Notes: a model not told the origin generated them from the sequence alone. A DNA stretch of 36,601 nt from Anaerolineae bacterium (GCA_023384355.1 JAHDWL010000031.1:1-36601), one strand, 5' to 3'; positions 23,603 to 32,481 are shown, counted from the first letter of the stretch. A program made the numbers and translations.

Positions 23603-25306
23603 CTACTTGTGTGGCCGAAGCTTTCCCTTCAACCGCGCCCACTGCTCCCGTATCGCTAACACCTTGTCCTTCTCAATGGGTTGGGGGCTGTAGCGCGCCT
23701 CCAGGAATGCGTCGGTCATTTCATCGAGGGCGTCATTGGACTCAGGCCAGGCTTCTTTGAGCTCCCGGGAAAATTCGAGCGGGGTCTCGCTCGTGCGTCG
23801 TCTGACGCCCTGATCGCTCGCACGTTGTACCAGGGCGAGGTAGTAAAACCGGATCTGGTCACGCGGCGAAGAGGGTTTTATTCCCGGGAACCATGACTTG
23901 GCTTTCGCAGCCGGAGATGGTGAAACTTCAGAGATACTCGCTGCTGGCCGCCTCATTAGATCCCGTCTGATTGAGTTCGCCCGTCTGCCCAGCCGACGCC
24001 GGACTTCTCGCAGCCATTCCCTTATTGTACCCAATCGTTCCCGGGCAAAATTTTTATCGAAGTGATAGCCGCGTTCCCGCAAGAAGAATAGCAAGGATGC
24101 GACAATTAGGGCGATGATAACAGTCCAGAACGCGAAGGTGATGATCGAGCTTGCAGCGGAGTTGCTTTCGCTCATTGGCGGAATAATAGGTGGATTGTAA
24201 GGCGGCCGTTCAAACTCAGGCGGTTGATTGGCAAGCTCTTCGGCGTTTTGGGTCATGGCGGCCGAGAATAATCTCGTCAGAGAGGACATCAACAAACCGA
24301 TCAGATATCCGACACCGCTAAAACCTAATTTGAGGATCTCGCTGATGGCCAGAGACGAGCCGATCGGCAAAAAAGCCGCGACCAGTGCGATGCCGATTAT
24401 CAGAAACAACGCCCCGCGTTGCCATCTCCGTTCAAAATCTGCTTCCCTGGCATACCCGTCCATCAGCCAGCGGGCATTCATCCGCAGGAGCCGGGCGTGG
24501 CTCAGCAGCCAGAAGCCGATGAGGAAGTAGGTAAGCAACGCGAACAACATGGCCGGGGCCAGACCCAACCGGGTTATTTCAAAGGGGCTGGTTATCGAGG
24601 CTAACTGACCAACCTCAAACGTGCTGAGAGCCGCCAGGAGGATCATCATGATGCCGCCGCCAAGCCAAAGGGTGAGATATTCGTTCAGCAATTGATCTCG
24701 CGCCATCTGGATCGGGCGATCGTCTCCTCTGTCTTTTTGCTCTGCGGGGGACATGGTATAGAAGTCCAATTCGTATATGCTGACATCAAGTCTGGCGAAT
24801 ATGCGACCCAGAAGAACGGTGAACCACCAGGCCACCAGGGTAACAAATGCCGTGGTGAAAAAGCCGCCGGCTGCCAGCATCGTGCCCGGCGATGTCAGAA
24901 ACTGACGCATTGCTTCGGGGCTGGGAATGCCACCGCCAAACAAGACCCAACTGTAAATTCGTGCCAGCACGACGATCAAAACCATTTCGGCCGCCCGGTA
25001 GACGCTGCGATCCACCCCAAAACTGTCAGGATTGTTCAGCCATGCGGTCGTATAGGCTCCTTCCAGAGCAACAAGCAAGCATAGCGGCACGAGAGCCATC
25101 CAGGCCACGTCTGGCGAGGCGATGCGAACGATCACCAGTAGGGCAACGGCGACTGATGTTGCCAACAAGGCGATCATCACTGGGCGCAAGAGCCGTCGCG
25201 TCCACGGGTCGGTGCGAAAAGCAAGCCGGGGCGCGGGCGGAGGCGTCCTTCTCAGCCGTCCGGCGGCGATCGCCCCGTCGGGTCGAATTACCCGGCGGCG
25301 ACTCAT
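23603..25306 (-). CDS. Multispanning membrane protein with C-terminal DUF4129 domain
   Basis: The protein is 567 residues from the ATG at 25306, which overlaps the stop of the DUF58 gene (ATGA). A start further upstream at 25351 would cut into that gene and is unlikely. The N-terminus is basic (MSRRRVIRPDG). About eight hydrophobic segments lie between 40 and 440. A basic cytoplasmic stretch follows (EWLREVRRRLGRRANSIRRD). The C-terminus, about 485-560, matches DUF4129: IRFYYLALVQRASDQG, then RRTSETPLEFSREL and LTDAF-like LDEMTDAFLEARYS. DUF4129 is often fused to transglutaminase (TgpA) in MoxR-DUF58 operons; here the transglutaminase is missing. A role in a membrane complex with the ATPase is inferred. 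Confidence 0.8.
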   Translation of the reverse strand: MSRRRVIRPDGAIAAGRLRRTPPPAPRLAFRTDPWTRRLLRPVMIALLATSVAVALLVIVRIASPDVAWMALVPLCLLVALEGAYTTAWLNNPDSFGVDRSVYRAAEMVLIVVLARIYSWVLFGGGIPSPEAMRQFLTSPGTMLAAGGFFTTAFVTLVAWWFTVLLGRIFARLDVSIYELDFYTMSPAEQKDRGDDRPIQMARDQLLNEYLTLWLGGGIMMILLAALSTFEVGQLASITSPFEITRLGLAPAMLFALLTYFLIGFWLLSHARLLRMNARWLMDGYAREADFERRWQRGALFLIIGIALVAAFLPIGSSLAISEILKLGFSGVGYLIGLLMSSLTRLFSAAMTQNAEELANQPPEFERPPYNPPIIPPMSESNSAASSIITFAFWTVIIALIVASLLFFLRERGYHFDKNFARERLGTIREWLREVRRRLGRRANSIRRDLMRRPAASISEVSPSPAAKAKSWFPGIKPSSPRDQIRFYYLALVQRASDQGVRRRTSETPLEFSRELKEAWPESNDALDEMTDAFLEARYSPQPIEKDKVLAIREQWARLKGKLRPHK

Positions 25307-26601
25307 TTCCTGACCTCCCCCACGCCGGGTGTGGCCAACGGCCGTTGCCAACGGGATAAATCGCGGCGGTCAGAGACGTTGAACGCCTGGAACCCCAGGC
25401 GGCGAGCACGTTCCCGGACGAGACCGAAGTTGGCGTCAGGCTCGACGGCGATGAGGACCGGGTTGTAGCCGCTCCGCGTTAACTGGTGCAAGGCGTTGCA
25501 CGTCGCCGCATCGCCCTGAGCGGTTATCGCGACCACTGTGATGCCCCAACCCAGGCTGGCGGTGACGCGCGGTGACCATTCTGGCAGAGGAGTTGTGTCG
25601 CGAGGGGTAAGCCTGGCCAACACCTCCAGAATTTTCATCAGATGGGGGCGACCGGATCGCGGGTTAATCGGCGCGGCAGCGAATTGGACTGATTGGTTGG
25701 TGGTAGCTTCGGGTTCAAAGAGCAACCGACCGGTCGTCTCGTCAAAGACGCGCGCGCCTTCCTGTTGTCGCAACGGATCTATGCCGTTTGACGCGAGGCC
25801 TACCGCCTGTCTCTGATTGATAAGAAAGGTGGCGACTGACGCGGCAGTGACAATGGCCCATTCAGTCGAGTAATGGCGCTCCCGACGCTCGTATGCGGCG
25901 CTATGGAGGTCGAGCAGGATCATCGTCTCCAGGGAGATGGCCGGTTCCAGCGTGCGGACGAGTAAATTTTGGGTGTGAGCGCTGGCTTTCCAGTTGATTT
26001 GTCGCAGGGAGTCGCCGGAGCGAAAGTCTCGCACGCCCATCGGCCGCGCTGGATCCTCAAAGAGCTTCTGGCGGCCGCCGATTGTTCCGAACGGCAGGCG
26101 GGAGGGAAGGCCAAGTTGGGTCAATGATATGATGCGTGGATAGACCGTCAGATAGCCGGGCGGCAAAACGCCATGGCGTGGCTGGACAAGACCGAACAAG
26201 TCGCCACTCGACAGTTGCAGGGGGCCAAGGCGGTAGTAGCCGCGCTGGAGCGCCTTGACCTGATATGAAAAACTTTGCGATTCCTTTCCTTTCAGCGATA
26301 ACGCGCGCTGGGTAGACGGTTCCAGCCTTAGCTCCGGCGGGATGCTCTCGTGAATCTGTAACCACGGCACACCAAGACGACTTTTGTTAGTCAAGTTCAG
26401 CTGAACCTCGACTGTTTCGCCCAGGAAAGCTCGTTGCCGATAGTGACGCTCGGCTTGCAGATTGTGCAGAGCGCGATTGTTTGCCCACCAACTCCAGGCA
26501 TATACCCCCACAGCCACGTACAGGATATAGAATACAAAATCTACCCGAAGGAGAAAGGCAACCGCCAGAAGCAGCAGAATTAGCCACCGGTAAAGCGCCA
26601 T
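25303..26601 (-). CDS. DUF58 (vWA-like) protein of a MoxR operon
   Basis: The protein is 432 residues from the ATG at 26601, two bases after the MoxR stop. Starts further upstream would run through the MoxR gene. Two hydrophobic helices at about 5-40 anchor it. The DUF58 core motif is clear: GVRDFRSGDSLRQINWKASA followed by LVRTLEPAISLETMILLD, whose last Asp begins a degenerate MIDAS-like vWA fold. The N-terminal part (about 50-190) is beta-rich, with QLNLTNKSRLGVPWLQIHE typical of the family. DUF58 proteins are proposed clients or partners of MoxR chaperone-type ATPases in assembling metal-bound or membrane complexes. The gene overlaps the DUF4129 gene by four bases. Confidence 0.87.
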   Translation of the reverse strand: MALYRWLILLLLAVAFLLRVDFVFYILYVAVGVYAWSWWANNRALHNLQAERHYRQRAFLGETVEVQLNLTNKSRLGVPWLQIHESIPPELRLEPSTQRALSLKGKESQSFSYQVKALQRGYYRLGPLQLSSGDLFGLVQPRHGVLPPGYLTVYPRIISLTQLGLPSRLPFGTIGGRQKLFEDPARPMGVRDFRSGDSLRQINWKASAHTQNLLVRTLEPAISLETMILLDLHSAAYERRERHYSTEWAIVTAASVATFLINQRQAVGLASNGIDPLRQQEGARVFDETTGRLLFEPEATTNQSVQFAAAPINPRSGRPHLMKILEVLARLTPRDTTPLPEWSPRVTASLGWGITVVAITAQGDAATCNALHQLTRSGYNPVLIAVEPDANFGLVRERARRLGFQAFNVSDRRDLSRWQRPLATPGVGEVRK

Positions 26602-26603
26602 GC

Positions 26604-27548
26604 CTACAGGTCCCCGATTTCGAGCGGAGCCTCCTCGATTATCCTTGTCATGACCTCCTTGATGCCTGTTCCGCGCAAGGCACTCTCCGGGTGGAGGAGG
26701 CAACGATGAGCCAGCACGGGGGCGGCCAACCGCTTGACGTCATCAGGCAGAACGTAATCCCTGCCTTGAAGAGCTGCGTAAGCCTGCGCTGCGCGATACA
26801 GGGCATGGCTGCCGCGAGGGCTGGCACCGAGGACCAAATCGGGGTGGGATCGCGTCGCGAAAACCAGGGTGACGATGTAGTCCCGGACGGTGTCGTCGAC
26901 ATGGATGTCCCAGACCTGACGGGCCAGGTTGGGCAGCTCGCGGCCGTCGACGACCGGCCCAATGGAATCAATAGGGTGCGCACCGCCCAGATTCATCAGC
27001 ATCCGGCTTTCGGAATCCTGGTCAAGGTAACCGAGGGTGAGCTTCATGAAGAAGCGGTCGAGTTGGGCTTCCGGCAGCGGGAAGGTTCCCTCATACTCCA
27101 CCGGATTCTGCGAGGCAATCACCAGGAACGGTCGCTCCAGCGGACGAGTGACGCCGTCCACTGTCACCTGGCGTTCGCCCATAGCCTCAAGCAGGGCGGA
27201 TTGGGTGCGTGGGGTGGCCCGGTTTATTTCGTCGGCCAGGAGGATGTTGGTGAACACCGGGCCGGGAATGAACATGAATTCCTGCTGCCGCGGATCGAAC
27301 ACCGACACGCCGGTGACGTCGTTGGGCAAGAGATCCGGGGTGCATTGCAGCCGCTTGAAGTCGATGGCCAGACCGGCTGCCAGAGCGCAGGCAAGCATGG
27401 TTTTCCCTGTGCCGGGCACATCTTCCAGGAGGACATGCCCTTCGCATAGAATCGCGACCATCATCAATTCCAATACGTCACGCTTGCCGATGATAACCCG
27501 CTCGATGTTGTCGATTACTTGCTGAGAGAAGTTCTGGATTTCGTTCAT
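26604..27548 (-). CDS. MoxR-family AAA+ ATPase
   Basis: The 314-residue AAA+ protein has Walker A VPGTGKTM (44-51), Walker B with DEINR at 106-110 (ILLADEINRATPRTQ), the segment SALLEAMGERQVTVDG, sensor 1 in VIASQNPVEYEG and the late phrase GASPRGSHALYRAAQA, all typical of the MoxR branch. These ATPases act as chaperones, usually with vWA partners; here a DUF58 protein follows by two bases. AGGAG stands before the ATG. The gene is the first of a minus-strand unit and diverges from a DNA methyltransferase gene across 114 bases. Confidence 0.93.
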   Translation of the reverse strand: MNEIQNFSQQVIDNIERVIIGKRDVLELMMVAILCEGHVLLEDVPGTGKTMLACALAAGLAIDFKRLQCTPDLLPNDVTGVSVFDPRQQEFMFIPGPVFTNILLADEINRATPRTQSALLEAMGERQVTVDGVTRPLERPFLVIASQNPVEYEGTFPLPEAQLDRFFMKLTLGYLDQDSESRMLMNLGGAHPIDSIGPVVDGRELPNLARQVWDIHVDDTVRDYIVTLVFATRSHPDLVLGASPRGSHALYRAAQAYAALQGRDYVLPDDVKRLAAPVLAHRCLLHPESALRGTGIKEVMTRIIEEAPLEIGDL

Positions 27549-27627
27549 ATTGCTCCTGGTTCATCTTATCACAGGATCGATTGCTAAGATATATCACGAG
27601 GTCGACTAAACAACCCCAATGTTGCAA

Positions 27628-27655
27628 TTGCCCGAAGGCCATTTCTCCTTACAAT
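27628..27655 (+). promoter_or_regulatory. Promoter placed for a leaderless DNA methyltransferase mRNA
   Basis: TTGCCC (27628-27633) and TACAAT (27650-27655) are separated by 16 bases. Transcription would begin around 27661-27663, that is at or within two bases of the ATG of the methyltransferase. There is no Shine-Dalgarno upstream of that ATG, so a leaderless message is likely. Confidence 0.45.
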
Positions 27656-27662
27656 AGTCGCG

Positions 27663-29669
27663 ATGTGTCCGCCAAAAACCACGCTGCCAATCGATTCCCG
27701 GTTCGACGTCGAATTTGCTGATTCGATGGCGCGATATGAGACGTATAACAAACACCATTACCGGCCCAATACCTATCTCCACAAATGGTGGGGCAGACGA
27801 TGCGGCAGCACGTTTCGGCTTATCCTGAAAGGATTGGTCGAGGAACCTGCGCAACAATCTTATTATGCGCCCGGTGGTTTGGAGGGGAAAGTCATCCTCG
27901 ACCCGATGATGGGCGGTGGAACCACGCTCCACGAGGCGATCCGGCTGGGCGCATCAGTTATTGGGGTAGATGTCGATCCGATCCCCGTCCTGCAAGCGCG
28001 GGCGACGTTGACCGATCGTTCGCTACCGGCCTTGAAGACCGGGTTCGCTCATTTCTTCGAAGGTTTGTCTGAATCAGTCAGTGCCTGCTTTCGAACTCAT
28101 TGCCCTGTCTGTGACGAACAGGTTCCCCTTTGGTATGCCCTTTACGGGCTTCGCCGGCGATGTGCTTGTGGGGATGTCCTGGTCGTGGATTCGCTCATCA
28201 TCCGTCATGAGCCGGACGGTACCGTTTTGCGCTGGTGCGAGCGATGTGGCGAGATTTGCACGGACACCTCGCATATCTGCCACGGGGTGGGGCCAAGGCT
28301 CGTCGAGAAAGGCCAGGACAGGTGCGAGGTTTGCGGTGAGCGCCTTCAGGATGAACCCGATACGCCGTTCTATCGCCGCTATGAGATGCTGGCCGTTGCC
28401 GGGCATTGCGCTGAACACGGCTTGTTCCATAAATCACCGGATGGGCGCGATCTGGATTCTGTGCGCGGGGCAAACGAGCGCCGGGCCGAACTGAGTCTGC
28501 GGGTCGAGGAGTTTTGTGTTGTCCCTGGCGACAAGTCGATCCAGCTGTTGAACCGGGGGATCGACAATTACCTTGACCTGTTCTCAAGCCGGCAACTCAT
28601 ATACCTCAGCGAGGCGGCCCGCCTGTTGCCGGATGATGACCCGGTTCTTCGCCTCAACCTTGCATTACTGGTCTCAACCGCGCTGGAGTTCAATTCCATG
28701 TTGTGCGGTTTCAAGGGCGTCAAAAAACGGCGAGCCGGAGCTGTGCGGCATACCTTTTCCCATCACGGATATTCTTTTCCCTATACGGCGCTTGAGAACA
28801 ATCCCGTTTATCCGCGACGGGCTTCAGGAACGCTTCAAAAACTGTTTCACAGTCGCATTGTTCGTGGGCTCACGTGGGCGCGAGAGCCATTGGAACGGGT
28901 TGTTCCCGACGCTCAAGCGCGCTTCGTGCCAATCACCGGCGAGCTAGACATGGGTACTGAGGTTCGTTCGGCCGAATCGTTGTTCCCGAGCGTACGCAAC
29001 TTCTTTCTGATACAGGGTTCATCCGTACAGTTGCCCGTTCCCACGGCTGGGATCGATGCCGTGGTAACTGACCCGCCGTATTTCGACAGCATTCAGTACG
29101 GCGATCTCTCCGCGTTCTTTCGTGTGTGGCTGCGCCGATTCCTGCCGGACGCGGCCGATTGGGATTACGCCCAGAAATCTGCGGCGGTAAACTCTGAACG
29201 CGACACCATGGCCGATCATTATGTTGAGTTGATGACCGCCATTTTCCGGGAATGCCGGCGCGTATTAAAGCCGGATTCGGGCAGGTTGATCTTTACCTTC
29301 CATCACTGGCAACCACGGGCATGGGCGGCGCTGAGTATCGCCTTATATGATGCCGGGTTTGTGCTGCTCAACCGTTATGTGGTTCATGCCGAAAATCCGA
29401 TGTCGGTCCACATCAGCAAAATGCGCGCCCTCACTCATGATGCGATCCTGATTCTGGCCGCCAGGGAAAGGGTTCACGAGACGCGCTGGAAGAGTGACAT
29501 CTCGCCATTTGACCCTGAAAGTTATCGCTTTACCCATCGTTGCGCGACGATGTTGGGTTGGATCCTCGATCAGCCGGGATTGTCACCCTCAGAGATTGAA
29601 AAGTTTTGGAATTCTTCGCTGCACGGGGATGAGTTTTCAGGCACTCTGGATGGTCCACTGGCGGATTAA
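27663..29669 (+). CDS. Zinc-ribbon-containing adenine/cytosine-N4 DNA methyltransferase (COG1743/DUF1156-like)
   Basis: The 668-residue protein has an N-terminal HHYRPNTYLHKWWGRR (31-46), similar to the KWWARR signature of DUF1156-type methylases. The SAM-binding motif LDPMMGGGTTLHEA starts at 79 and GVDVDPIPVLQ follows. A long insert holds four Cys pairs (147/150, 167/169, 192/195, 221/224), likely two zinc ribbons. The catalytic motif VTDPPYFDSIQYGD has DPPY at 470-473, marking an amino-methyltransferase acting on adenine N6 or cytosine N4. No restriction nuclease, helicase or specificity subunit is adjacent, so it appears solitary. It might serve in host DNA marking or act as a remnant or orphan of a defence system. 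The stop overlaps the convergent gene by TTAA. Confidence 0.8.
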   Translation: MCPPKTTLPIDSRFDVEFADSMARYETYNKHHYRPNTYLHKWWGRRCGSTFRLILKGLVEEPAQQSYYAPGGLEGKVILDPMMGGGTTLHEAIRLGASVIGVDVDPIPVLQARATLTDRSLPALKTGFAHFFEGLSESVSACFRTHCPVCDEQVPLWYALYGLRRRCACGDVLVVDSLIIRHEPDGTVLRWCERCGEICTDTSHICHGVGPRLVEKGQDRCEVCGERLQDEPDTPFYRRYEMLAVAGHCAEHGLFHKSPDGRDLDSVRGANERRAELSLRVEEFCVVPGDKSIQLLNRGIDNYLDLFSSRQLIYLSEAARLLPDDDPVLRLNLALLVSTALEFNSMLCGFKGVKKRRAGAVRHTFSHHGYSFPYTALENNPVYPRRASGTLQKLFHSRIVRGLTWAREPLERVVPDAQARFVPITGELDMGTEVRSAESLFPSVRNFFLIQGSSVQLPVPTAGIDAVVTDPPYFDSIQYGDLSAFFRVWLRRFLPDAADWDYAQKSAAVNSERDTMADHYVELMTAIFRECRRVLKPDSGRLIFTFHHWQPRAWAALSIALYDAGFVLLNRYVVHAENPMSVHISKMRALTHDAILILAARERVHETRWKSDISPFDPESYRFTHRCATMLGWILDQPGLSPSEIEKFWNSSLHGDEFSGTLDGPLAD

Positions 29670-30490
29670 TCGTATTCCAGCTTGAGTTGCATCTGTTTGC
29701 CGGCAGTCGGGGATGGTTTATCGAAGCGGCCGCAAAAAAGGAGCCCGCGAGCAATCTCGCCTCTCTGGAATTCGAAACCGGCGTCATCCAGCAAGCTTCG
29801 CCACTGCCGGTCAGTCGGAAGCGGATAAGTCAGGATGCCTGTGAGCAGAGGATTCCTGCAGGAGCGGATAGGTTCGGCCAGCAACAAACGTCCTTCAGGA
29901 ATTAGTATACGGCGGATTTCATCCAGCAATTGCTCTTGCTCCTCGACAATCCAGAACTCGGACAGAATCTGGTTGATGTATACTGAATCAACGCTGCGAT
30001 CCGGCAGTGGGAGCAAACTGGTGCTGCTGTCGATCCAGTTGAGGCGCGGGTCAGAAGGTGTCCTTGGGGCGCGGGCGCGAGCGCGACGCAGTGCCGCACT
30101 GGTGTTCGATTGGGGGTTAAACACATCGATAACGGTGACTTTGCCGGTCGTCAGGTGACGAGCGATGCTCACCGCGGTAACGCGCAAGCCTAAATCAATG
30201 CAGACGACCTGATGGCCCGGCTCGCCCTGTGCCAGATCAAAGAGGATCTCGGCCGCGGTGCCGCCAGGCGCATCATTGATCTGATAAGCGACGTAGGCAT
30301 GCGCAATAAGAAAGTAGGAAGCGACCAGCAGGATGGCCAGGGAAAAGGGGATGAGAGAATACCAGTCCAACGCCAACCCCATCCCAATAAAGAGCATGGC
30401 CATGACAAGCAACCCGTAGAGCGCGATGAAGATCGGCCATCGGTCGCGCATGTAGCGTATGGACCGATCATAACGTCTGTTACTGGACAT
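29666..30490 (-). CDS. Membrane-anchored class I SAM methyltransferase-like protein
   Basis: The 274-residue protein has two transmembrane helices at about 20-40 and 45-66 and then a methyltransferase-like domain in the cytoplasm (about 80-265). The usual glycine-rich loop reads CIDLGLRVTAVSIA at 97-110, where one would expect D-x-G-x-G. The other landmarks are better: VTVIDVFNP after strand 2, LPLPDRSVDSVYINQILSEF (motif II/post-I style), EQLLDEIRRILIPEGRLLLAEP (the motif III EIxRVLxPGG equivalent). It may methylate a lipid or membrane-bound substrate or be a non-catalytic relative. The start at 30490 lacks a strong ribosome-binding site; Met14 is an alternative. Confidence 0.7.
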   Translation of the reverse strand: MSSNRRYDRSIRYMRDRWPIFIALYGLLVMAMLFIGMGLALDWYSLIPFSLAILLVASYFLIAHAYVAYQINDAPGGTAAEILFDLAQGEPGHQVVCIDLGLRVTAVSIARHLTTGKVTVIDVFNPQSNTSAALRRARARAPRTPSDPRLNWIDSSTSLLPLPDRSVDSVYINQILSEFWIVEEQEQLLDEIRRILIPEGRLLLAEPIRSCRNPLLTGILTYPLPTDRQWRSLLDDAGFEFQRGEIARGLLFCGRFDKPSPTAGKQMQLKLEYD

Positions 30491-30577
30491 GATTCATGGC
30501 TGAGCGCATAATAAATTCTCGACGACGACACTATTGTATGTTTCCGGACAGAAGTCGGCATCTTCAAACCCACAAGT

Positions 30578-31189
30578 ATGAACGAAAGCGACGATATATA
30601 TAACCGTATTTTGAGCCGTTATGAGGAAGGGAGCGTGCCATGGGACAATCCCATGCCACCGCCCGAGATCGAGGCACTGGCGGAGACACTGCAACCCGGC
30701 CGCGCGCTGGATCTCGGCTGTGGGTTCGGCCGCACGGCGATTTTTTTGGCCCATCGCGGATGGTCAGTCGATGGCGTCGATTTCATCCCGCAAGCCATCG
30801 AAGTTGCCCGGGAGCGGGCGGCCGAAGCGGGAGTCTCCTCGCGAACGCATTTCCACGTCGGCTCGGCCGCGGCCCTTGATTTTCTCACCCCACCGTATGA
30901 TTTGGCGGTCGACATCGGTTGCATGCATTCATTTACCGACGAATTATTGAGGGGGTATCGCCATGAGCTTTCGAGGCTGCTGCGGCCCGGTAGCCTGTAT
31001 GTTTTGTTTGCCCATCTCCGCGACGATTCAGCCCCTGTAGAGGATGATAGCCCTCGTGGGATTCCCGAAGAGACCATCATGGGCACCTTGAGCGATGATT
31101 TTGAACTGGAACGTGTGGAGCATGGAGTGACCCAGGTGAAGGATCGGCCGCTCTGGAACTCCGGCTGGTTCTGGTTTCGTCGCCGCTAA
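30578..31189 (+). CDS. Class I SAM-dependent methyltransferase
   Basis: The 203-residue protein has a complete motif I, ALDLGCGFGRTAIFLA (DLGCGFGR at 45-52), an acidic residue ending strand 2 (VDGVDFIPQAIEVARERA), and LAVDIGCMHSFTDE at strand 4. The N-terminal phrase VPWDNPMPPPEI is common in TehB- or thiopurine-methyltransferase-like small-molecule enzymes. The substrate is unknown. It is transcribed away from the membrane-anchored methyltransferase with 87 bases between them and converges on the DUF3524 glycosyltransferase. Confidence 0.8.
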   Translation: MNESDDIYNRILSRYEEGSVPWDNPMPPPEIEALAETLQPGRALDLGCGFGRTAIFLAHRGWSVDGVDFIPQAIEVARERAAEAGVSSRTHFHVGSAAALDFLTPPYDLAVDIGCMHSFTDELLRGYRHELSRLLRPGSLYVLFAHLRDDSAPVEDDSPRGIPEETIMGTLSDDFELERVEHGVTQVKDRPLWNSGWFWFRRR

Positions 31190-31234
31190 TCCTGACCCTC
31201 CACTAGCCATCCGGCACCGGGTGATCTCCAGGCT

Positions 31235-32365
31235 TTATCCAACCATTGTGCCTAATTCTTCATCGTAACGGGGCGCCAAAACTTTCCAGTCGAAGCGAGC
31301 GGCGGCCGGCGCGAGTCGGGCGGCGATAGCCCGCGCTGCGCTTGGATTCGCGGTCGCCCATTGCAAGCGTTGAAACAGATCGTGGCGATCGTGGTACAGG
31401 CAATCGGCATGGAATGACGCCGGGATTAGCTCAGGATAGCTGAGGCGCGCGGGCAATAATGGAAAAGTTTGGCAGTGCATGGCTTCAAGGATCGATATAC
31501 CGAAGTATTCGTGGCTGGCGGTCGAAATCGTGATGGCTGATTCCCAGAGCAGCTGGCGATAGAGGGTCGGTTCCGCAAAACCGTTGTGGATGACACGCTC
31601 TCCCAGTTTGGCGACGCCTTCCTCCCATTTTTCGCTCGACTTCCCGAATCGCTCCCCACATAACGCCACCCGGAACGCTGCTCCCTCGGCCGCCAATTCG
31701 ACGAGAAGCGCGATGAAATTTTCCGGATTTTTGTCATATTCAAGACGCTGGTTCCAGAGAATGAGGGGCGGAGCCGTTGTATCTTCAGCAGGCATTACCG
31801 GGTCGAGTCTCTGCAGATCGATCCCCACAGGCAAGACCGAACTCCTGGCTCGCAAGAGATCGACAGTTTCCAATTCGTTGTATTCGGGATAGTGACGGAG
31901 GAAAGCCGGCAGCGCCCCGAAGAAATTGTCAAGATGGTAACGGGAGTTGAAGAACACCTTATCCGCGGCCAGCATGGAGATATAGTTGATGAACGCGTAA
32001 TGCCGGTCGCGCTCTCCGAGTTGGCGACGCATGGGGCCGATGGTCGGATCGGCCGGCAGCGGGTAGGTCAACTGGTTCTCGTGCATGTAGAGCGCAACGG
32101 GAACATCGGCCGTCTTGTGTCGCGTGAGAGCCAGGAAGGTGGTCAGGTCAAGCAGGTCAGTGGCCAGGATGAGATCCGGTAACTTTTCCGAAAGTGTATC
32201 CAGCCAGAACCGGGCCAGAGTCACCGCGCCGCCATGCATCCGCCATTTCCAGAAATGAGCCGGCAGGGTCAGGAGCGACAGTTTGTGGGCGCTGTTGGCC
32301 TGGTACCCCTCGGCCCAGGCGCGATGGCTGCCGCCATGATATGGGGAAAGAAGGAGGATTTGCAT
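31235..32365 (-). CDS. DUF3524 glycosyltransferase, queuosine-tRNA mannosyltransferase (GTDC1/QTMAN)-like
   Basis: The 376-residue GT-B fold protein has the DUF3524 N-terminal signature LLSPYHGGSHRAWAEGY (5-21) and the second hallmark HFWKWRMHGGA (38-48). The C-terminal half is GT4-like: VLPVGIDLQRLDP, LILWNQRLEYDKNPE, and the acidic nucleotide-sugar motif SHEYFGISILEAMHCQTFPLLP with the E-x7-E spacing. Human GTDC1 carries the same domain and was identified as the enzyme that adds mannose to queuosine in tRNA-Asp (from memory of the literature). Bacterial members are annotated as tRNA-queuosine alpha-mannosyltransferases by homology. The other queuosine genes (tgt, queA, queG) are not in this window. 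TAAGG stands shortly before the ATG. Confidence 0.85.
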   Translation of the reverse strand: MQILLLSPYHGGSHRAWAEGYQANSAHKLSLLTLPAHFWKWRMHGGAVTLARFWLDTLSEKLPDLILATDLLDLTTFLALTRHKTADVPVALYMHENQLTYPLPADPTIGPMRRQLGERDRHYAFINYISMLAADKVFFNSRYHLDNFFGALPAFLRHYPEYNELETVDLLRARSSVLPVGIDLQRLDPVMPAEDTTAPPLILWNQRLEYDKNPENFIALLVELAAEGAAFRVALCGERFGKSSEKWEEGVAKLGERVIHNGFAEPTLYRQLLWESAITISTASHEYFGISILEAMHCQTFPLLPARLSYPELIPASFHADCLYHDRHDLFQRLQWATANPSAARAIAARLAPAAARFDWKVLAPRYDEELGTMVG

Positions 32366-32422
32366 GGGCCTTACATACGCGCAATTTGCCGGATTAGCGG
32401 ATTGATTTATCCTTGCAACAAT

Positions 32423-32451
32423 TCGACCATCTGCAGACTATCGACTATACT
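32423..32451 (+). promoter_or_regulatory. Promoter of the iscX-like/nuo operon
   Basis: TCGACC (32423-32428) and TATACT (32446-32451) are separated by exactly 17 bases. Initiation near 32458 would leave a leader of about 24 bases with AGGGAAC as ribosome-binding site before the TTG at 32482. The -10 is good, the -35 moderate. Confidence 0.5.
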
Positions 32452-32481
32452 TGTTAGCGATCTGACATCAGGGAACCTGTT

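Noticed and set aside
26481-27449. Open frame of 322 codons on the plus strand
   Set aside because: Shadow of the MoxR and DUF58 genes in a GC-biased frame; no ribosome-binding site or motif.
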